From the NCBI GenBank assembly GCA_021767985.1, contig JAASSH010000053.1, forward strand, positions 1-8,811: 8,811 bases of DNA, read 5' to 3'. Position numbers and translations under genes: made by a program. The stretch is from Gammaproteobacteria bacterium. GTDB lineage: Bacteria; Pseudomonadota; Gammaproteobacteria; GCA-001735895. This document shows, piece by piece, positions 7,135-8,811 of the stretch; position 1 is the first letter of the stretch; each line of letters starts with the position of its first letter. The notes beneath the pieces were generated by a model that was not told the DNA's origin, made no database searches, and was given only the letters and a program-made list of their open reading frames with translations.

Positions 7135-7971
7135 TTAGGCCAGGATGACTTTTTCCATGTCGGCGCTTATCGACCTGGCTTCATCCAGCGAGTTTTCCAG
7201 TTCCTCCTGCGAAAGTCCGGTTAAATCAAGGATTTCCGCATCGACAGAGGTATCGGCAGCTTCACCGGAATCTGTAGCCTCGGCATGCGCGCAGGCGTGC
7301 GCCAGGTGCATCAGTGTGGATTCGACCTCGAGTTCGCCGGCCCTGGCCGGGACCGGCTGGTTTCGGGTGAGGGTTTGCAGGGTCTCCGACAGCTTCCAGT
7401 TGGCCATCAGCATCGCGCCGATATCGCCGTAATGGCAGCCCATCACCCGCATTTCCGCCTCGTGGATCTGCTTGCCCTGGGTCTCGGCAAGCTGCTGTGC
7501 CGCCAGCGCCTGCAGCGGGAACTTGGAGTACAGCACCAGGTGACCGATTTCATGCAGCAGGCCGGCGATAAACAGGTGTTCGCTTTTGGCCAGCTTCATC
7601 TGCTCGGCGAGCAACCGCGCCAGTACCCCGGAAAACAGGCTGGCGCGCCAGAAGGTGTCCAGCGGCAGAATATCGTTCGGCAATTCGAGGCTCGATATCG
7701 CCGAAATGCCGAGCACCATGTTGTGTAGCTGGCCGATGCCGATCATGTTGACCGCGCGCGATATGCTGTCGACCGGTTCGGGAAAGCCGAAGTAGGCGCT
7801 GTTGACCACTTTCAACACGCGCGACGACAGGTTGGGATCGACGCTGATGACCTCGGCAAAATCGTAAATATCCGAGTGAGGGTCGTCCATCAGCTGCCGC
7901 ACCTTGAGGTAAACCTCGGGCAGCGAAATCAGCTCGGTCACTTCCTGCAGACGTTGTTCAATTCCTGACAT
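7135..7971 (-). CDS. HDOD-domain protein (first of a tandem pair)
   Basis: This 278-residue protein shows the HDOD pattern: 'ISLPEVYLKVRQLMDDP' (15-31), 'VDPNLSSRVLKVVNSAYFGFP' region (44-64), 'AVNMIGIGQLHNMVLGISA' (73-91), GLLHEIGH (137-144) and 'HYGDIGAMLMANWKLSETLQ' (180-199). Unlike its neighbour it has RNQPVP after the last motif, where family members usually carry a His. It ends in an acidic, helical tail rich in Asp/Glu (about 230-278) containing 'LTGLSQEELENSLDEA', which replaces the basic C-terminal region of the other copy. The loss of the late His argues for a non-catalytic, protein-binding role. No clear ribosome-binding site precedes ATG 7971. It starts a likely two-gene operon after the FadL terminator. 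Confidence 0.9.
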   Translation of the reverse strand: MSGIEQRLQEVTELISLPEVYLKVRQLMDDPHSDIYDFAEVISVDPNLSSRVLKVVNSAYFGFPEPVDSISRAVNMIGIGQLHNMVLGISAISSLELPNDILPLDTFWRASLFSGVLARLLAEQMKLAKSEHLFIAGLLHEIGHLVLYSKFPLQALAAQQLAETQGKQIHEAEMRVMGCHYGDIGAMLMANWKLSETLQTLTRNQPVPARAGELEVESTLMHLAHACAHAEATDSGEAADTSVDAEILDLTGLSQEELENSLDEARSISADMEKVILA

Positions 7972-7999
7972 GATTCGACGGTTCGGCTTGTTGTTATTC

Positions 8000-8021
8000 G
8001 ACAGGCCCGGATAAACCTGTC
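8000..8021 (-). repeat. Inverted repeat in the HDOD leader
   Basis: GACAGG (8000-8005) and CCTGTC (8016-8021) form a 6-bp perfect inverted repeat with a 10-nt loop, 29 nt upstream of ATG 7971. It lies between the putative promoter and the start, so it could be a leader hairpin or an operator-like palindrome. A chance match is also possible. Confidence 0.35.
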
Positions 8022-8043
8022 CCGTTTAAAGTAATCACGTCAG

Positions 8044-8074
8044 AGTATAGTTTAAATATCTGATCTGGCTGCAA
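8044..8074 (-). promoter_or_regulatory. Possible sigma70-type promoter of the HDOD operon
   Basis: Minus strand TTGCAG (8069-8074) and TATACT (8044-8049) resemble -35 and -10 boxes, in an AT-rich stretch right after the upstream terminator. The 19-nt spacer is longer than ideal, so the -35 assignment is weak; the -10 is the better half. Confidence 0.35.
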
Positions 8075-8118
8075 AACTTCACCTGGCGGGATACTGGCGA
8101 AAAAGCCGAATCGCAGGT

Positions 8119-8148
8119 AAAAAAAAGGCCACGAACGTTCGTGGCCTT
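8119..8148 (-). terminator. Rho-independent terminator of the FadL-type gene
   Basis: The perfect 24-nt palindrome AAGGCCACGAACGTTCGTGGCCTT (8125-8148; arms of 10 bp around ACGT) is followed on the minus strand by a run of eight T (8119-8126, partly in the stem). It begins 23 nt past the FadL stop codon. On the plus strand no T-run follows, so it acts in the minus direction. Confidence 0.9.
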
Positions 8149-8171
8149 CAGGGTTTGTTAACTACCCGAAA

Positions 8172-8811
8172 CTAGTCGAGATTCCAGTTCAACTGCGCGC
8201 TCAGGATATCGACTTCGGCCTCGTATTCGCCGGTCAGGGTTGCGTTGGTCGACGGGACGGCATTTTCGAGCGTGTTATCGATATCGACATCGTCGATAAA
8301 CAGGTGCGAATAACCGACGTCGAAGGAGAAAGTATCGCTTGCCATGTAGGTCAGGCCCAGCGAAACCCAGGTGCGGTCGTCGCCCGGGATGCGCGGCGTG
8401 CGGAGCTCCGAGCTCGGTATCGGGGTCTCGTCGAGCGCGAGCCCGGCGCGCAGGACCAGCGCATCCGTGGCCTGGTAATCGAAGCCGACCGAGTAGCGCC
8501 AGCTGTCGTCCCAGTTCTCGGTGGTGACCGTATCGGGCTGGTTCGGATTATCGTACTCGATCCGCAATTCGTCAAACGAGCTCCAGCCGGTCCAGGTTGC
8601 ATCGGCAAGCCAGGTGAACTTGTCCACCTTGTGCGCGACGCTGACCGACAGGTTTGCCGGCAGGGTGACCTTGGCGCCGAGCCCGGTGTCTTTAAATAAA
8701 CCGCCCCCGTCAACTACTACGCCCTGTACTATTTGACCTGGTACACCATCCGCTGTACTGAAGTCCGCATCGCCATCGACGTCGATATCGACCTTGGAGC
8801 GGTAGGCGACC
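8172..8811 (-). CDS. fadL: OmpP1/FadL-family outer-membrane transport protein (C-terminal part)
   Basis: FadL-type porins carry long-chain fatty acids or other hydrophobic compounds across the outer membrane through a 14-stranded barrel with a hatch. The last 213 residues are present; the frame is open to the right edge, so signal peptide, hatch and early strands are missing. Diagnostic stretches are 'LPANLSVSVAHKV', 'WTGWSSFDELRIEYDN', 'WDDSWRYSVGFDYQ', 'LVLRAGLALDETPIP', 'RTPRIPGDDRTWVSLGLTYM' and 'VGYSHLFIDDVDIDNT', with alternating beta-strand pattern and periplasmic/extracellular Asp-rich turns. The C-terminus ends NWNLD rather than in the Phe typical of barrel proteins. The GTG at 8627 is internal, not a start. 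It is followed by its own terminator, so it is a separate transcription unit from the HDOD genes. Substrate cannot be told from this part. Confidence 0.93.
   Translation of the reverse strand, partial: VAYRSKVDIDVDGDADFSTADGVPGQIVQGVVVDGGGLFKDTGLGAKVTLPANLSVSVAHKVDKFTWLADATWTGWSSFDELRIEYDNPNQPDTVTTENWDDSWRYSVGFDYQATDALVLRAGLALDETPIPSSELRTPRIPGDDRTWVSLGLTYMASDTFSFDVGYSHLFIDDVDIDNTLENAVPSTNATLTGEYEAEVDILSAQLNWNLD

Overview
The window reads as a chromosomal segment of a GC-rich Gram-negative bacterium, most likely a gammaproteobacterium. The evidence is a FadL-type outer-membrane porin, two HDOD regulators and membrane-fusion (HlyD-type) adaptors. No phylogenetic marker is present, so this placement is an inference from gene style. 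Every gene I can support lies on the minus strand. The many long plus-strand open frames are antisense shadows of GC-rich coding sequence.

Right to left (direction of transcription): (1) the C-terminal 213 residues of an OmpP1/FadL family fatty-acid/hydrocarbon porin, cut by the right edge, followed by a perfect-palindrome rho-independent terminator at about 8119-8148. (2) A 150-bp spacer with a plausible sigma70-type promoter and a leader inverted repeat. (3) Two consecutive HDOD-domain genes (7135-7971 and 6220-7110), 24 bp apart, related to each other and presumably one operon. (4) A 252-bp spacer with a possible -10 element and a strong GC-rich hairpin in the likely leader. (5) A tightly packed three-gene block. 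Its first gene encodes a protein with two GAF-like regions, a membrane anchor and a HlyD-type adaptor (3985-5967). The second encodes a three-module membrane protein: PqqD-like N-terminus, M50 site-2-protease core with HELGH and NPxxxxDG motifs, and HlyD-like C-terminus (1841-3988). The third encodes a divergent SecA-type ATPase (first 616 residues, running off the left edge). The first pair overlaps by 4 bp (ATGA) and the second by 8 bp, so translational coupling is likely.

The point of interest is the three-gene block. A second, divergent SecA-like motor coupled to a PqqD-M50-HlyD membrane protein and a GAF-HlyD adaptor looks like a dedicated export or processing machine for an unknown polypeptide. 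The GAF region offers a cytoplasmic sensory input, the PqqD-like module a possible peptide-recognition site, the M50 core a possible intramembrane protease, the two HlyD-like parts a periplasmic conduit, and the SecA-like protein the motor. This assembly is inferred from domains and gene order. No substrate, outer-membrane channel or inner-membrane channel gene is visible in this window, and I cannot say from sequence alone whether the system has been described.
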